Below, in pieces: positions 16,066 to 24,646 of a stretch of 27,152 bases of DNA. The translations under genes were made by a program, and so were the position numbers. The stretch is from Microbacterium sp. (GTDB taxonomy: Bacteria; Actinomycetota; Actinomycetes; Actinomycetales; Microbacteriaceae): positions 1 to 27,152 of the forward strand of contig NZ_QFPF01000039.1 of assembly GCF_003248605.1 (NCBI RefSeq), written 5' to 3'. A model generated the notes under the pieces. It saw nothing but the letters and a program-made list of their open reading frames with translations. It was not told the origin of the DNA and made no database searches. How positions within the stretch are numbered: position 1 is the first letter of the stretch; the number at the start of each line of letters is the position of its first letter.

Positions 16066-16213
16066 GTGCTGCCTCTCATCCGGACTAGCGCGGGTTCTCC
16101 CACGCATCACCGTCGGTTCCGGAATTCCACCGGATCGACCGGGTGTCGCATGACACGACGCCCAGCTCGCGGACTCTCACCGCCGGTTCGGATTCTCACC
16201 GACCCCGGAGCAC
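16066..16213 (-). promoter_or_regulatory. FMN riboswitch (RFN element)
   Basis: Read on the minus strand, the conserved RFN blocks appear in order: GGTCGGTGAGAATCCGAACC, GGCGGTGAGAGTCCGCGAGC, then after a variable stem GGAACCGACGGTGATGC, GGAGAACCCGCGC and TAGTCCGGATGAGAGGCAGC. The closing P1 helix is visible as GTGCT (5', ending at 16213) paired with AGCAC (3', at 16066-16070). It binds FMN and represses the rib operon that starts 80 bases downstream. Confidence 0.96.
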
Positions 16214-16226
16214 GTTGACTGCTCGA

Positions 16227-16232
16227 AGTGTA
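16227..16232 (-). promoter_or_regulatory. -10 box of the riboflavin operon
   Basis: TACACT on the minus strand, 13 bases before the first base of the riboswitch P1 helix, places the transcript start just upstream of the aptamer. A poor -35 (TGAAGT) lies 17 bases further up. Confidence 0.55.
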
Positions 16233-16290
16233 GCAACGCGCGCGGGCGCACTTCATTCCCGCGCATCGAGAGTGTCGTTCGTTCGTCGTT

Positions 16291-16333
16291 CCGGCCGTGT
16301 TTCGGGCCGGGTGTCTGCGGCGGCGATTACGCT
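16291..16333 (+). promoter_or_regulatory. putative glpD promoter region: dyad CCGGCC-N8-GGCCGG and -10-like TACGCT
   Basis: An inverted repeat (16291-16296 with 16305-16310) precedes TACGCT (16328-16333), which sits at -10 distance from a start just ahead of the strong GGGGGAGGGA ribosome binding site of glpD. The dyad covers the -35 position and may be an operator for a glycerol regulator, although none is encoded nearby. Confidence 0.35.
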
Positions 16334-16353
16334 GGGAGGCGGGGGAGGGAGCC

Positions 16354-18135
16354 ATGTCCGCACACGAGCAACGCATGCCCGCCCGCGCGGCGGACGACCT
16401 CCTGCGGCGCCCGCAGGCCGACGTCCTCATCATCGGCGGCGGCATCAACGGCATCGCCACGTTCCGGGATCTCGCGCTCCAGGGGGTGGATGTCGCGCTC
16501 GTCGAGCGCGTGGATTTCTGCTCGGGTGCCTCGGCGGCGTCCTCGCACATGGTCCACGGCGGTATCCGCTATCTCGAGAACGGCGAATTCCGGCTCGTGC
16601 ACGAGGCGGTCACCGAACGTAACGCGCTCCTGCGCGACGCGCCCCACTACGTGCGGCCGCTGCGCACCACGATCCCGATCTTCTCCGCCTTCGGCGGAGT
16701 GCTGAGCGCGCCCCTGCGCTTCCTGCGCCACGGCGATGGCGCGACCCGCGAGCGCGGCGCCGCGCTCATCAAGATCGGCCTGGTCATCTACGACTCCTTC
16801 TCGCGAGGCGGGGGTCGCGTGCCCCGGCACACGTTCCGGGGTCGACGGCGGTCGCTGCGCGACCTGCCCGATCTGAATCCCGCGGTGAAGTACACGGCCA
16901 GCTATTGGGACGCGTCGCTGCGCGATCCGGAGCGGCTCGCGCTCGATGTGCTCGCCGACGGCATCGCCGCGGGCGAGGGGCGCGCCCGCGCCGCCAACTA
17001 CGTCGAGGCGATCGGCGCGCAGGGCGGAGGTGTCGTGCTGCGCGATGCCCGGACCGGTGCCACGACGACGTTCACCGCATCCGTCGTCGTCAACGCCACG
17101 GGGCCCTGGACCGACCTCACCAACGCCGCGCTCGGATCGCCGACGCGCTACATGGGCGGCACCAAGGGCTCGCACATCGTGCTGGATCACCCCGAGCTCC
17201 TGGCCGCCACCCGGGGGCGCGAGCTGTTCTTCGAGCACAGCGACGGCCGCATCGTGCTCATCTACCCGCTGAGACGGCGGGTCCTCGTGGGCACCACCGA
17301 TCTCGAGCACGACATGGCCGACCCGATCGTGTGCACCGAGGCCGAGGTCGACTACTTCTTCGAGCTCGTGCGCCACGTCTTCCCCCGCATCACGGTCAGC
17401 CGCGAGCAGATCGTGCACCGGTTCGCGGGCGTGCGGCCGCTGCCCGGACACGGCGACCTCGCGCCCGGGTTCGTCTCGCGCGACTACCGAATCGAAAGCG
17501 CGCCGCTGCGGGATTCCGGGGCCGCAGCGGTGCCCGTGCTCAGTCTCGTCGGAGGCAAGTGGACGACCTTCCGGGCCCTCGGGGCGCATCTGGCCGATCG
17601 CGCACTCGGCGCGCTCGGGCGAGCGCGTCGCTTCGGGACCAAGGGTCTGGCGATCGGGGGCGGACACGGCTTTCCGGTCACGACGGCTGCGCGGTCGCGA
17701 TGGCTCGATGAGCACGCGGGGGCGCTGGGGCGCGAGCGGATGGAGCTGCTGCTCGATCGCTACGGAACCCTTGCCGTACAGGTGCGCGACGCGATCGCGG
17801 CCGATTCCGACGACCGCGCGCTGGCGGCCGCCCCGCACTACAGCACGGCCGAGATCCGGCACCTGGCCCGGACCGAGTCGGTGCATCACCTCGACGACAT
17901 CCTCCTGCGGCGCACGAACCTCGCCTTCACCGGGCGAGCGACGTCGGCGTGCGCGGAGGAGGTCGCCGGCGCCGTCGCCGACGTGCTCGGGTGGGATGAC
18001 TCGCGGTGCGCGGAGGAGGTCGAACGTGCTCTCGCCGCCGTGCGGGCGGCCGAGCCGCGTGAGCCCGCGGACGGAGTCCATGACGCCCCGGTGTCCGGGG
18101 CGCGCGTGCCCGACACCGCCGACCCGTTAGCCTGA
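16354..18135 (+). CDS. glpD: glycerol-3-phosphate dehydrogenase (FAD-dependent)
   Basis: A 593-residue GlpD protein. The FAD-binding Rossmann motif is DVLIIGGGINGIA (23-35), and the family signature SGASAASSHMVHGGIRYLENGEFRLVHEA follows. Further matches are VVVNATGPWTD, GGTKGSHIVLDHPEL, LIYPLRRRVLVGTTD and GVRPLPG. The C-terminal DAO_C domain (about 450-570) is present. It oxidises glycerol 3-phosphate to dihydroxyacetone phosphate at the membrane and passes electrons to quinone. ATG 16354 is preferred over 16297 because of its strong ribosome binding site. glpK follows 42 bases downstream, forming a glycerol-use operon without a glpF. Confidence 0.95.
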   Translation: MSAHEQRMPARAADDLLRRPQADVLIIGGGINGIATFRDLALQGVDVALVERVDFCSGASAASSHMVHGGIRYLENGEFRLVHEAVTERNALLRDAPHYVRPLRTTIPIFSAFGGVLSAPLRFLRHGDGATRERGAALIKIGLVIYDSFSRGGGRVPRHTFRGRRRSLRDLPDLNPAVKYTASYWDASLRDPERLALDVLADGIAAGEGRARAANYVEAIGAQGGGVVLRDARTGATTTFTASVVVNATGPWTDLTNAALGSPTRYMGGTKGSHIVLDHPELLAATRGRELFFEHSDGRIVLIYPLRRRVLVGTTDLEHDMADPIVCTEAEVDYFFELVRHVFPRITVSREQIVHRFAGVRPLPGHGDLAPGFVSRDYRIESAPLRDSGAAAVPVLSLVGGKWTTFRALGAHLADRALGALGRARRFGTKGLAIGGGHGFPVTTAARSRWLDEHAGALGRERMELLLDRYGTLAVQVRDAIAADSDDRALAAAPHYSTAEIRHLARTESVHHLDDILLRRTNLAFTGRATSACAEEVAGAVADVLGWDDSRCAEEVERALAAVRAAEPREPADGVHDAPVSGARVPDTADPLA

Positions 18136-18177
18136 CCGGGGCGCGGCGAGCGCCGAGGACAACCGAGAGGCGGCGAT

Positions 18178-19698
18178 GTGGCCGATCATGTGATCGCCCT
18201 GGATCAGGGCACGACCTCGACGCGGGCGATCGTCTTCGATTCCGAGGGCACGGCGATCGCGACCGCGCAGCGCGAGCACGCGCAGATCCTTCCCCGCGCC
18301 GGTTGGGTCGAACACGACCCGGTCGAGATCTGGACGAACACCGAATGGGTGCTCCAGGCGGCTGTGGCCCAGGCATCCATCCCGCTCTCCCGCATCGCGG
18401 CGCTCGGCATCACCAATCAGCGCGAGACCGCGATCGTCTGGGATCGGCGCACGGGACGACCCGTGGGCAACGCGATCGTGTGGCAGGACACCCGCACGCA
18501 GGCGCACATCGATCGGCTCGCCGAGCAGGGTGGCGTCGCCCGGTTCGCGGAGGTGACGGGGCTGCCCCTGGCGACCTACTTCTCGGCGTCGAAGATCGCG
18601 TGGATCCTCGAGAACACGCCCGGTGCGCGGGCCGACGCGCAGGCCGGGCACCTGCTCTTCGGCACTCCCGATTCGTGGGTGATCTGGAATCTCACCGGCG
18701 AGCGACGCGGCGGACGCCACGTGACCGACGTCACCAACGCGAGTCGCACTCAGCTGATGGATCTGAGGACGCTGGACTGGTCGGACGAGATCCTCGAGGC
18801 GTTCGGCATCCCCCGCGCGATGATGCCCGAGATCGTCCCGTCGGTGCACGCGGTGGGCCGGGTGCAGACGCCGGGGTCGCTGCGCGGCGTGCCGATCGCG
18901 GGAATCCTCGGCGATCAGCAGGCCGCGACCTTCGGGCAGGCGGCCTTCGAGGCGGGGGAGTCCAAGAACACGTATGGCACCGGCAACTTCCTGATCGTCG
19001 GCACCGGCGATCAGATCGTGCGATCGACGCACGGTCTCGTCACCACGGTCGCGTATCAGCGCGAGGGAGAGTCGGCGCGATATGCGCTCGAGGGATCGAT
19101 CGCCGTGACGGGGTCTCTCGTGCAGTGGCTGCGCGATAACCTCGGCCTGATCAGCGAATCCTCCCAGGTGCAGACTCTCGCCGAATCGGTGCCCGACAAC
19201 GGCGGCGCCTACTTCGTGCCGGCCTTCTCCGGTCTGTTCGCGCCGTACTGGCGCCCCGACGCCCGCGGGGCCCTGGTGGGACTGACCCGGTTCGTGAACA
19301 AGGGCCACATCGCGCGCGCGGCGCTCGAGGCGACGGCGTTTCAGACGAGGGACGTGATCGAGGCGGTCGTGGCCGACACGGCGACTCCGCTGGCGGAGCT
19401 GCGGGTGGATGGCGGCATGACACGGGACGACCTGCTCATGCAGTTCCAGGCCGATGTGCTCGGCATCCCCGTGGTGCGCCCGCGCGTGATCGAGACGACG
19501 GCCCTCGGCGCCGCCTACGCGGCAGGCCTCGCGACGGGTGTCTGGGGTGGGTTCGACGAACTGCGGGAGCAGTGGCGCGAGGGCCGGCGCTGGGAGCCGC
19601 GGATGCCGCTGGAGGAGAGCGAACGCCGGGTGCGGCTGTGGCGCAAAGCCGTCGACCGGTCGCTCGACTGGGTCGACGACGACGTGCGGGCCCTCTGA
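18178..19698 (+). CDS. glpK: glycerol kinase
   Basis: A 506-residue FGGY kinase of normal length. The ATP loop [13 protein letters not shown] (9-21), [14 protein letters not shown] (77-90; Arg82 and Glu83 contact glycerol in the family), [15 protein letters not shown] and [10 protein letters not shown] are all present. It phosphorylates glycerol to glycerol 3-phosphate, the substrate of the upstream GlpD. The start is GTG 18178, preceded by GAGAGG; an ATG two bases earlier is out of frame. The stop lies two bases from the stop of the converging glycosylase gene, leaving no room for a terminator. Confidence 0.96.
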   Translation: MADHVIALDQGTTSTRAIVFDSEGTAIATAQREHAQILPRAGWVEHDPVEIWTNTEWVLQAAVAQASIPLSRIAALGITNQRETAIVWDRRTGRPVGNAIVWQDTRTQAHIDRLAEQGGVARFAEVTGLPLATYFSASKIAWILENTPGARADAQAGHLLFGTPDSWVIWNLTGERRGGRHVTDVTNASRTQLMDLRTLDWSDEILEAFGIPRAMMPEIVPSVHAVGRVQTPGSLRGVPIAGILGDQQAATFGQAAFEAGESKNTYGTGNFLIVGTGDQIVRSTHGLVTTVAYQREGESARYALEGSIAVTGSLVQWLRDNLGLISESSQVQTLAESVPDNGGAYFVPAFSGLFAPYWRPDARGALVGLTRFVNKGHIARAALEATAFQTRDVIEAVVADTATPLAELRVDGGMTRDDLLMQFQADVLGIPVVRPRVIETTALGAAYAAGLATGVWGGFDELREQWREGRRWEPRMPLEESERRVRLWRKAVDRSLDWVDDDVRAL

Positions 19699-19700
19699 GG

Positions 19701-20651
19701 CTATTTGAGCAGGCGCGACAGGCGCCGGTCGGCCAGCACCTTGCCGCCGGTCTGGCAGGTGGCGCAGTACTCGAGGGAGTTGTCGGCGAAGAAGACGCTG
19801 CGCACCGTGTCGCCGCACACGGGGCAGGGCTCGCCGCGACGGCCGTGCACCCGCATACCGCGGCGCTTGGCGTCTTTGAGGTCGGCGGGCGGTTTTCCGG
19901 ATGCTGCGGCCAGCGCCTCGTCGAGGGTGGCGTGCATCGCGGCGAAGAGGGTGTCGACCGCGGCGGGTTCGAGGGTGGCGGCGAGGGCGTAGGGCGACAT
20001 GCGGGCGACGTGGAGGATCTCGTCGGAGTACGCATTGCCGACCCCGGCGATCACGGACTGATCGCGCAGCACGCCCTTGATCTGCGTGCGGCGGCCCTCG
20101 AGCAGACCCGCGAGCGTGTCGCGGGTGAAGTCCGGGTCGAGCGGGTCGGGTCCGAGCCGGGCGATACCCGGCACATCGGCGGGATCGCGGACGACCGAGA
20201 CGGCGAGCGACTTCTTGGTGCCGGCTTCGGTCAGATCGAACCCCGAGCCGTCATCGAGCGCGACCCGCAGCGCGATGGGGGTGCGGCCGGGCTTGATGAG
20301 CGTGGTCGGCAGGGTCTCGTACCAGCGCAACCACCCCGCTTTGGCGAGGTGGAACACCAGGTGCACGTCGGCGTCGGGAGGGGTGGCGACGGCCACGGCG
20401 GTGCGGTCGGCCTCGCCGGTGCCGGTGCCGGTGCCGGTGCTGGAGCCGGTGTTGATGGTGCGGCACGCGATGTCGACGAACTTGCCGTGGCGCTGGACGT
20501 CGGTGACGACCGCGCCGTGCAGTGCCTGCACGGGCGGGTCGAAGGTCTTCAGCGCCGCGATCTGGGCGACGGACACACGTGTGATCGACCGGCCGACCGC
20601 GCGCCCGCGCAAGAATACGACCAAACCCTGCACCTCGGGCATCTCGGGCAT
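19701..20651 (-). CDS. Fpg/Nei-family DNA glycosylase / AP lyase
   Basis: A 316-residue protein. It starts MPEMPEV, so Pro2 and Glu3, the catalytic N-terminus of the family, are in place after Met removal; this fixes the start at ATG 20651. The helix-two-turn-helix region (RTQIKGVLRDQSVIAGVGNAYSDEILHVA) and the C-terminal zinc finger (CPVC...CATC, then GGKVLADRRLSRLLK) are intact. It removes oxidised bases and nicks the abasic site. An insertion rich in Thr-Gly pairs (about residues 68-78), encoded by a hexanucleotide repeat, lies in the N-terminal beta domain. The finger differs from classic Fpg (CQRCG...PGC), so this is one of the divergent actinobacterial Fpg/Nei-like enzymes. Confidence 0.9.
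   Translation of the reverse strand: MPEMPEVQGLVVFLRGRAVGRSITRVSVAQIAALKTFDPPVQALHGAVVTDVQRHGKFVDIACRTINTGSSTGTGTGTGEADRTAVAVATPPDADVHLVFHLAKAGWLRWYETLPTTLIKPGRTPIALRVALDDGSGFDLTEAGTKKSLAVSVVRDPADVPGIARLGPDPLDPDFTRDTLAGLLEGRRTQIKGVLRDQSVIAGVGNAYSDEILHVARMSPYALAATLEPAAVDTLFAAMHATLDEALAAASGKPPADLKDAKRRGMRVHGRRGEPCPVCGDTVRSVFFADNSLEYCATCQTGGKVLADRRLSRLLK
20415..20450 (-). repeat. hexanucleotide repeat in the glycosylase gene
   Basis: Four perfect tandem copies of GCCGGT on the plus strand, then one variant (GCTGGA) and one more copy. The repeat is in frame and encodes alternating Thr-Gly. Copy changes would not shift the frame. Confidence 0.9.
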
Positions 20652-20710
20652 GCGTCCATCGTGGCACGGACCCCCGACATCCACCGGGGCGCGAGCGTGC
20701 CGTGGGAGCG

Positions 20711-21715
20711 TCAGCGGCGGCGCAGCAGACCGACGCGGTCGTAGACGTCGGCGAGCGTCGCCTCGGCGACGGCCGCTGCGCGGTCGGCGTTCGCGGCCAG
20801 CACCCTGTCGAGTTCGGCCGGGTCATCGAGCAGTTCGAGCGCGCGCGTGCGCACCGGCTCGAACTCCGACACGACGACCTCGGCCAGTCCCTTCTTGAAG
20901 TCGCCGTAGCCCCGGCCGGCGTACTCGTCCTCGATGGCCGGGATCTGCCGTCCGGTCAGGGCCGCGTAGATCACGAGCAGGTTCGATACGCCGGGCTTGG
21001 CTTCGCGGTCGTACCGCACGGCGCCCTCGCTGTCGGTGACGGCGCGCATGATCTTCTTCGCGCTGATCGAGGGCTCATCGAGCATCCACAGCACGCCGGC
21101 GTCGGACTCCGCCGATTTCGACATCTTCGCCGTCGGATTCTGGAGGTCGTAGATGCGCGCGCTCTCCTGCTGGATCATCGGCATCGGGACCCGGAACGTG
21201 TCGCCGTAGCGCGTGTTGAAGCGGTCGGCCAGATCGCGGGTCAGTTCGATGTGCTGCTTCTGGTCATCGCCGACCGGCACGACGGCGGTCTGATACAGCA
21301 GGATGTCGGCCGCCATGAGCACCGGATAGGTGAACAGGCCCACGGATGTCTGATCCTGGCCGTAGCGCGACGACTTGTCTTTGAACTGGGTCATCCGTCC
21401 CGCCTCGCCGAAGCCGGTGAGCGTGCCGAGGATCCACGCGAGCTCGGCGTGGGCCGGCACGTGCGACTGGACGTAGAGGGTCGATTTGGCGGGTTCGATG
21501 CCGGCCGCGATGTACTGCGCGGCCGTGCGGCGGGTCTTCTCCCTCAGTTCGGCGGGGTCGTTCGGCTGCGTCAGGGCGTGCAGGTCGACGACGGAGAAGA
21601 ACGCGTCGTACGACTCCTGCAGGTCGCGCCACTGCAGAAGGGCTCCGATGTAGTTGCCGATCTGGAGGGAGTCGGCCGAGGGCTGCATTCCGGAGTAGAG
21701 GCGCGCTTTGGTCAC
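20711..21715 (-). CDS. trpS: tryptophanyl-tRNA synthetase
   Basis: A 334-residue class I synthetase. The HIGH-equivalent lies in SADSLQIGNYIGAL (13-26), the tryptophan and ATP pocket in GDDQKQHIELTRDLA (149-163), and KMSKS at 197-201. Length and blocks are typical of bacterial TrpRS (MTQFKDKS, YPVLMAADILLY). The start is GTG 21715, which has no ribosome binding site but sits six bases after a -10-like hexamer, suggesting a leaderless mRNA. It is separated from the flanking genes by short gaps and is probably transcribed on its own. Confidence 0.96.
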   Translation of the reverse strand: MTKARLYSGMQPSADSLQIGNYIGALLQWRDLQESYDAFFSVVDLHALTQPNDPAELREKTRRTAAQYIAAGIEPAKSTLYVQSHVPAHAELAWILGTLTGFGEAGRMTQFKDKSSRYGQDQTSVGLFTYPVLMAADILLYQTAVVPVGDDQKQHIELTRDLADRFNTRYGDTFRVPMPMIQQESARIYDLQNPTAKMSKSAESDAGVLWMLDEPSISAKKIMRAVTDSEGAVRYDREAKPGVSNLLVIYAALTGRQIPAIEDEYAGRGYGDFKKGLAEVVVSEFEPVRTRALELLDDPAELDRVLAANADRAAAVAEATLADVYDRVGLLRRR

Positions 21716-21721
21716 CGATCA

Positions 21722-21727
21722 ATCCTA
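21722..21727 (-). promoter_or_regulatory. -10 box for a leaderless trpS transcript
   Basis: TAGGAT on the minus strand ends six bases before the GTG start codon, so transcription would begin at or next to the G of GTG. No Shine-Dalgarno is present and no -35 consensus is visible. Confidence 0.5.
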
Positions 21728-21761
21728 GGCGCGGGATGCTGTCACCCCGCGTCGCCGGTGC

Positions 21762-22610
21762 TCAGAGGCCGATGCGGTAATCGGCGACGACGGGCGCATG
21801 GTCGCTCCAGCGTGTGTCCCACGACGGCGCGCGCACGACGCGGTAGTCCTCGACGCGGGCGGCGAGCTCGGGGGACGCGAGGTGGTAGTCGATACGCCAG
21901 CCGGTGTCGTTGTCGAACGCCTTGCCGCGGTTGGACCACCAGGTGTACGGACCGTCGACGTCGCCGTGGAATCGGCGCCCGACATCCACCCAGCCGAGCC
22001 CCGCGCCGGAGGTGCCGTCGGTGCACGGCACGTCGGCGCCCTCGACCCCGAGGAACCGGTCGAAGTAGGCGCGCTCACGCGGGAGGAAGCCGGCCTTCTT
22101 GAGGTTGCCCCGCCAATTGCGGATGTCGAGTTCGCGGTGTCCCACGTTGAGATCGCCGGTGATGAGGGAGAGCGGTGCCGCGGCGCGCAGCTGCGGCATG
22201 CGGTGTTCCATGGCGTCGAGGAACGCCCACTTCTCGTCTTGGCGGGCGGTGCCGACCTCGCCGGTGTGCACGTAGGCGCTCACGACGCTGAGTGTCTCGC
22301 TCTCGACCTCGACGTCGACCTCGATCCAGCGGCCCGCGGTGTCGAGGGCGTCGTCGGCGAATTCCGTGCGCACGGCGCCGAACGGAACCCGTGCCGCGAC
22401 GGCGACGCCCGCGCGACCCTTGGCCAGCGCCTCGTCGCCGACGACGTGCCAGCCCGGCAGCGACGCCGCGAGATCGTCGGCGCCGGCGCGCACCTCCTGC
22501 AGAGTGAGGATGTCGACGTCCGCCCCCTCGAGCCAGGCGTGCATGCCCTTGCGGGCCGCGGCCCGGATGCCGTTGACGTTGACGGATGCGATGCGGATGG
22601 TTCGAGGCAC
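21762..22610 (-). CDS. xth: exodeoxyribonuclease III (AP endonuclease)
   Basis: A 282-residue exonuclease-phosphatase-fold enzyme that cleaves 5' of abasic sites. The catalytic residues are all there: Asn11-Val-Asn13-Gly (SVNVNGIRAA), Glu39 (LQEVRA), Asp153 and Asn155 (TGDLNVGH), Asp241 (RIDYHLAS) and Asp270-His271 (SDHAPV). GTG 22610 is chosen because the conserved N-terminus (RTIRIASVNVNG) begins there and a -10-like TACAGT sits seven bases upstream. An upstream GTG at 22640 would add ten non-conserved residues. It lies between trpS and the YihY gene, 72 bases from the latter. Confidence 0.93.
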   Translation of the reverse strand: MPRTIRIASVNVNGIRAAARKGMHAWLEGADVDILTLQEVRAGADDLAASLPGWHVVGDEALAKGRAGVAVAARVPFGAVRTEFADDALDTAGRWIEVDVEVESETLSVVSAYVHTGEVGTARQDEKWAFLDAMEHRMPQLRAAAPLSLITGDLNVGHRELDIRNWRGNLKKAGFLPRERAYFDRFLGVEGADVPCTDGTSGAGLGWVDVGRRFHGDVDGPYTWWSNRGKAFDNDTGWRIDYHLASPELAARVEDYRVVRAPSWDTRWSDHAPVVADYRIGL

Positions 22611-22617
22611 GCGCTCC

Positions 22618-22623
22618 ACTGTA
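22618..22623 (-). promoter_or_regulatory. -10 box for a leaderless or short-leader xth transcript
   Basis: TACAGT on the minus strand ends seven bases before GTG 22610. A GGAG within those seven bases is too close to the start (three bases) to be a normal ribosome binding site. Confidence 0.4.
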
Positions 22624-22682
22624 GCCAGGGCCGCCGACACCGCCGCGATGCCCGGGCGCCGCCGCCGCCGAACCGCGAGGCG

Positions 22683-23891
22683 TCAGAAGTCGAACACGCC
22701 GCCCGAGCGCACCGGAGGCGGGGGAATCTCGCGGATGCGCGCCAGATCGTCCTCGGCCTGTCGCAGGCGACGCGCGGCGGCCCAGGCACGGTACCACGGC
22801 GCCTCGTCACGCTCGAGGCGCGCCTCACGCAGCCGCACCTCCGCCGCCAGCAGCAGCGCGTCGTACTCCGCGCGGGCGCGCTCATCCTCGCTCTGCTCCG
22901 CGATCGCGAGATTGCGGTCGGAAGCGGCGACGGCGATCCAGGATCCGGCGACGAGGATCACGATGCTGTTGAGTCGGAACCACAGCAGGAACCCGATCAG
23001 CACCGCGAAGGTCGCCAGCAGCGGATTGGAGGGCGTGTAGCTCAGCAGCAGGCCCGCACCGACCTGCAGGACGACGATCGCGGCTCCGCCGAGCAGCGAG
23101 CCCGGCCAGATCCGACGCCAGGGGAGGGCGGCGCCGGTGAGGAACCGGAACATCCCCGCGAGGGCTGCCCCGTTGATCGCGAAGGACACCAGCAGGGATG
23201 CCACACGCGCGACCGCATTGGAGAGTGCGCTCAGATCCTCGAGGCCGAAGACGGTGAACAGCAGCCCGAGCGCCCAGGTCGCGATGCTTCCGACGAGCGC
23301 ACCGGTGAGCAGGGCGACCCCGAAGATGACGGCGGCGACAAGGTCGCGCGCCTTGAGCAGAAAGTAAGAGCGGGTGTCGAAGGGAAGACCGAAGATGTCC
23401 CGCACCGCCCGGCGGGCGAAGGTGATGAAGCCGATCGCCGTCCACACGACGATCACGAGCGCGATCGCGCCGGTGATGCTCAGCGTGCTCGCGCTGCTGG
23501 TGGCCACGGCCTCGACCTGTTCGGGTGTGACCAGGCCCTGCTCGCTGATGAGATTCGGGATGTAGTCGTTGATGATCGAGATGAGGCCCTCGATCGCCGC
23601 TCTGCTCGCCCCGAGCCAGAGGCCCACGATCGCGAAGGCGAGATAGATGACACCGAAGATCGCGAACAGCGCCTGGTAGCTCACACCCGCCGCGAGGAGG
23701 AATCCGTTGTGCCGCAGATAGTGGCGCCAGACCCGGATCGGAAACCACGCAAGGGTCCGGCGGGTGATGCGGGTGGCCTTCTCGACCGGCTCCTCGAGGT
23801 GCGTGCGCAGCGTCTCCTGGGCGCTCTCCCACCGCGCGCGCCACTCGCTCGTCTCATCGACGGCGGGGTCGGGCTTGCGCGGGTCGGTCAC
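22683..23891 (-). CDS. YihY/BrkB-family integral membrane protein
   Basis: A 402-residue protein. A soluble N-terminal stretch (about 1-55) leads into the family opening (RVWRHYLRHNGFLLAAGVSYQALFAIF). About six membrane spans follow, including TGAIALVIVVWTAIGFI, LVAAVIFGVALLTGALVGSI, LLGGAAIVVLQVGAGLLL and TFAVLIGFLLWFRLNSIVILVAGSWIAV. A charged, probably coiled-coil cytoplasmic tail (about 335-402) ends it. The family was once annotated as RNase BN; its real role is unsettled. The GTG at 23891 overlaps the DUF2071 stop by four bases (GTGA), so it is coupled to that gene and through it to sdhB. Confidence 0.9.
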   Translation of the reverse strand: MTDPRKPDPAVDETSEWRARWESAQETLRTHLEEPVEKATRITRRTLAWFPIRVWRHYLRHNGFLLAAGVSYQALFAIFGVIYLAFAIVGLWLGASRAAIEGLISIINDYIPNLISEQGLVTPEQVEAVATSSASTLSITGAIALVIVVWTAIGFITFARRAVRDIFGLPFDTRSYFLLKARDLVAAVIFGVALLTGALVGSIATWALGLLFTVFGLEDLSALSNAVARVASLLVSFAINGAALAGMFRFLTGAALPWRRIWPGSLLGGAAIVVLQVGAGLLLSYTPSNPLLATFAVLIGFLLWFRLNSIVILVAGSWIAVAASDRNLAIAEQSEDERARAEYDALLLAAEVRLREARLERDEAPWYRAWAAARRLRQAEDDLARIREIPPPPVRSGGVFDF

Positions 23892-24646
23892 GCCTCCAGG
23901 CTAGCGATGCCGCCGGCATCCCCTGTTCTCATCGTCGTGGGGCGGGCGAACTTCGTCGCCACCCGCGCGGGCGCGACGAGGACGGAGTCGGGGCCGCGGT
24001 CGGACACGCCAGGAAGGCCCGCCGCCGCGACGAACGCGTCATCCAGGTGCAGGAGGTCGCCTCGGTACAGCCGCCATGCAGGATGGGTGTTGGGCGCGAA
24101 GATCGTGCGGCCCCGGCGGGTCTCGTGGAAGCCCCACCGCGCTGTCAGCCAGCGCGCCTGCGCGGACTCGTCCGCCTCATCGGTCGCCGCCACGCGGAAT
24201 GCGGTGCGCGCCCCGCCGCGATTCCGCGTCGCTGCGAAGTCCCACACGCCGGGCGATCGCCGCAGCGACGTGCGCGACCACACGTAGGGCAGGCCGAACA
24301 GCGCCCTGGCGGCCAGTACGGAGACGAGCGGCGAGGCGTCGAGGGACCGGAAGACGACGCCGCGCCGTCCCGCATCGTCGATGGAGTACAGACGCACGTT
24401 GATCTCGACGAAGGTGCCCCAGAAGGGCACCGCCGGAAGCGGCAGGAACCGGTGGTCGGCGAGTGTGAACCCGATCAGGCCCACCCAGGTGCTGCCGTCG
24501 TGCTCATCCGGGCGCACGCCGGCCGGCATCATCGGCGCGACGAGCGCCGGATCGACGCGCCAGTGCAGAAAGACCAGATCGCTCCACACCTGAGCGACGA
24601 CGGCCCGCCCGGGAAGGGGCGGGCCGTCGTCGGAGAGGTCGATCAC
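23888..24646 (-). CDS. DUF2071 (YqjF-like) protein
   Basis: A 252-residue soluble protein of the DUF2071 family, with the typical N-terminal block (WSDLVFLHWRVDPALVAPMMPAGV) and the block WVGLIGFTLADHRFLPLP, then FVEINVRLYS. The biochemical function is unknown; the fold is related to acetoacetate decarboxylase-like proteins. GTG 24646 is chosen because it overlaps the sdhB stop (GTGA) and matches where homology begins; a longer in-frame start at 24748 lies inside sdhB. Its own stop overlaps the YihY start. Confidence 0.87.
   Translation of the reverse strand: MIDLSDDGPPLPGRAVVAQVWSDLVFLHWRVDPALVAPMMPAGVRPDEHDGSTWVGLIGFTLADHRFLPLPAVPFWGTFVEINVRLYSIDDAGRRGVVFRSLDASPLVSVLAARALFGLPYVWSRTSLRRSPGVWDFAATRNRGGARTAFRVAATDEADESAQARWLTARWGFHETRRGRTIFAPNTHPAWRLYRGDLLHLDDAFVAAAGLPGVSDRGPDSVLVAPARVATKFARPTTMRTGDAGGIASLEA

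Noticed and set aside
13020..16088. A 1022-codon open frame on the plus strand opposite the riboflavin operon
   Set aside because: It is antisense to four clearly recognised rib genes and the riboswitch; long antisense frames are expected where third codon positions are nearly all G/C. Its translation shows no family features.
21798..24287. An 829-codon plus-strand open frame opposite xth, YihY and DUF2071
   Set aside because: It is antisense to three supported genes with overlapping stops and starts; the composition is typical of a GC-rich shadow.
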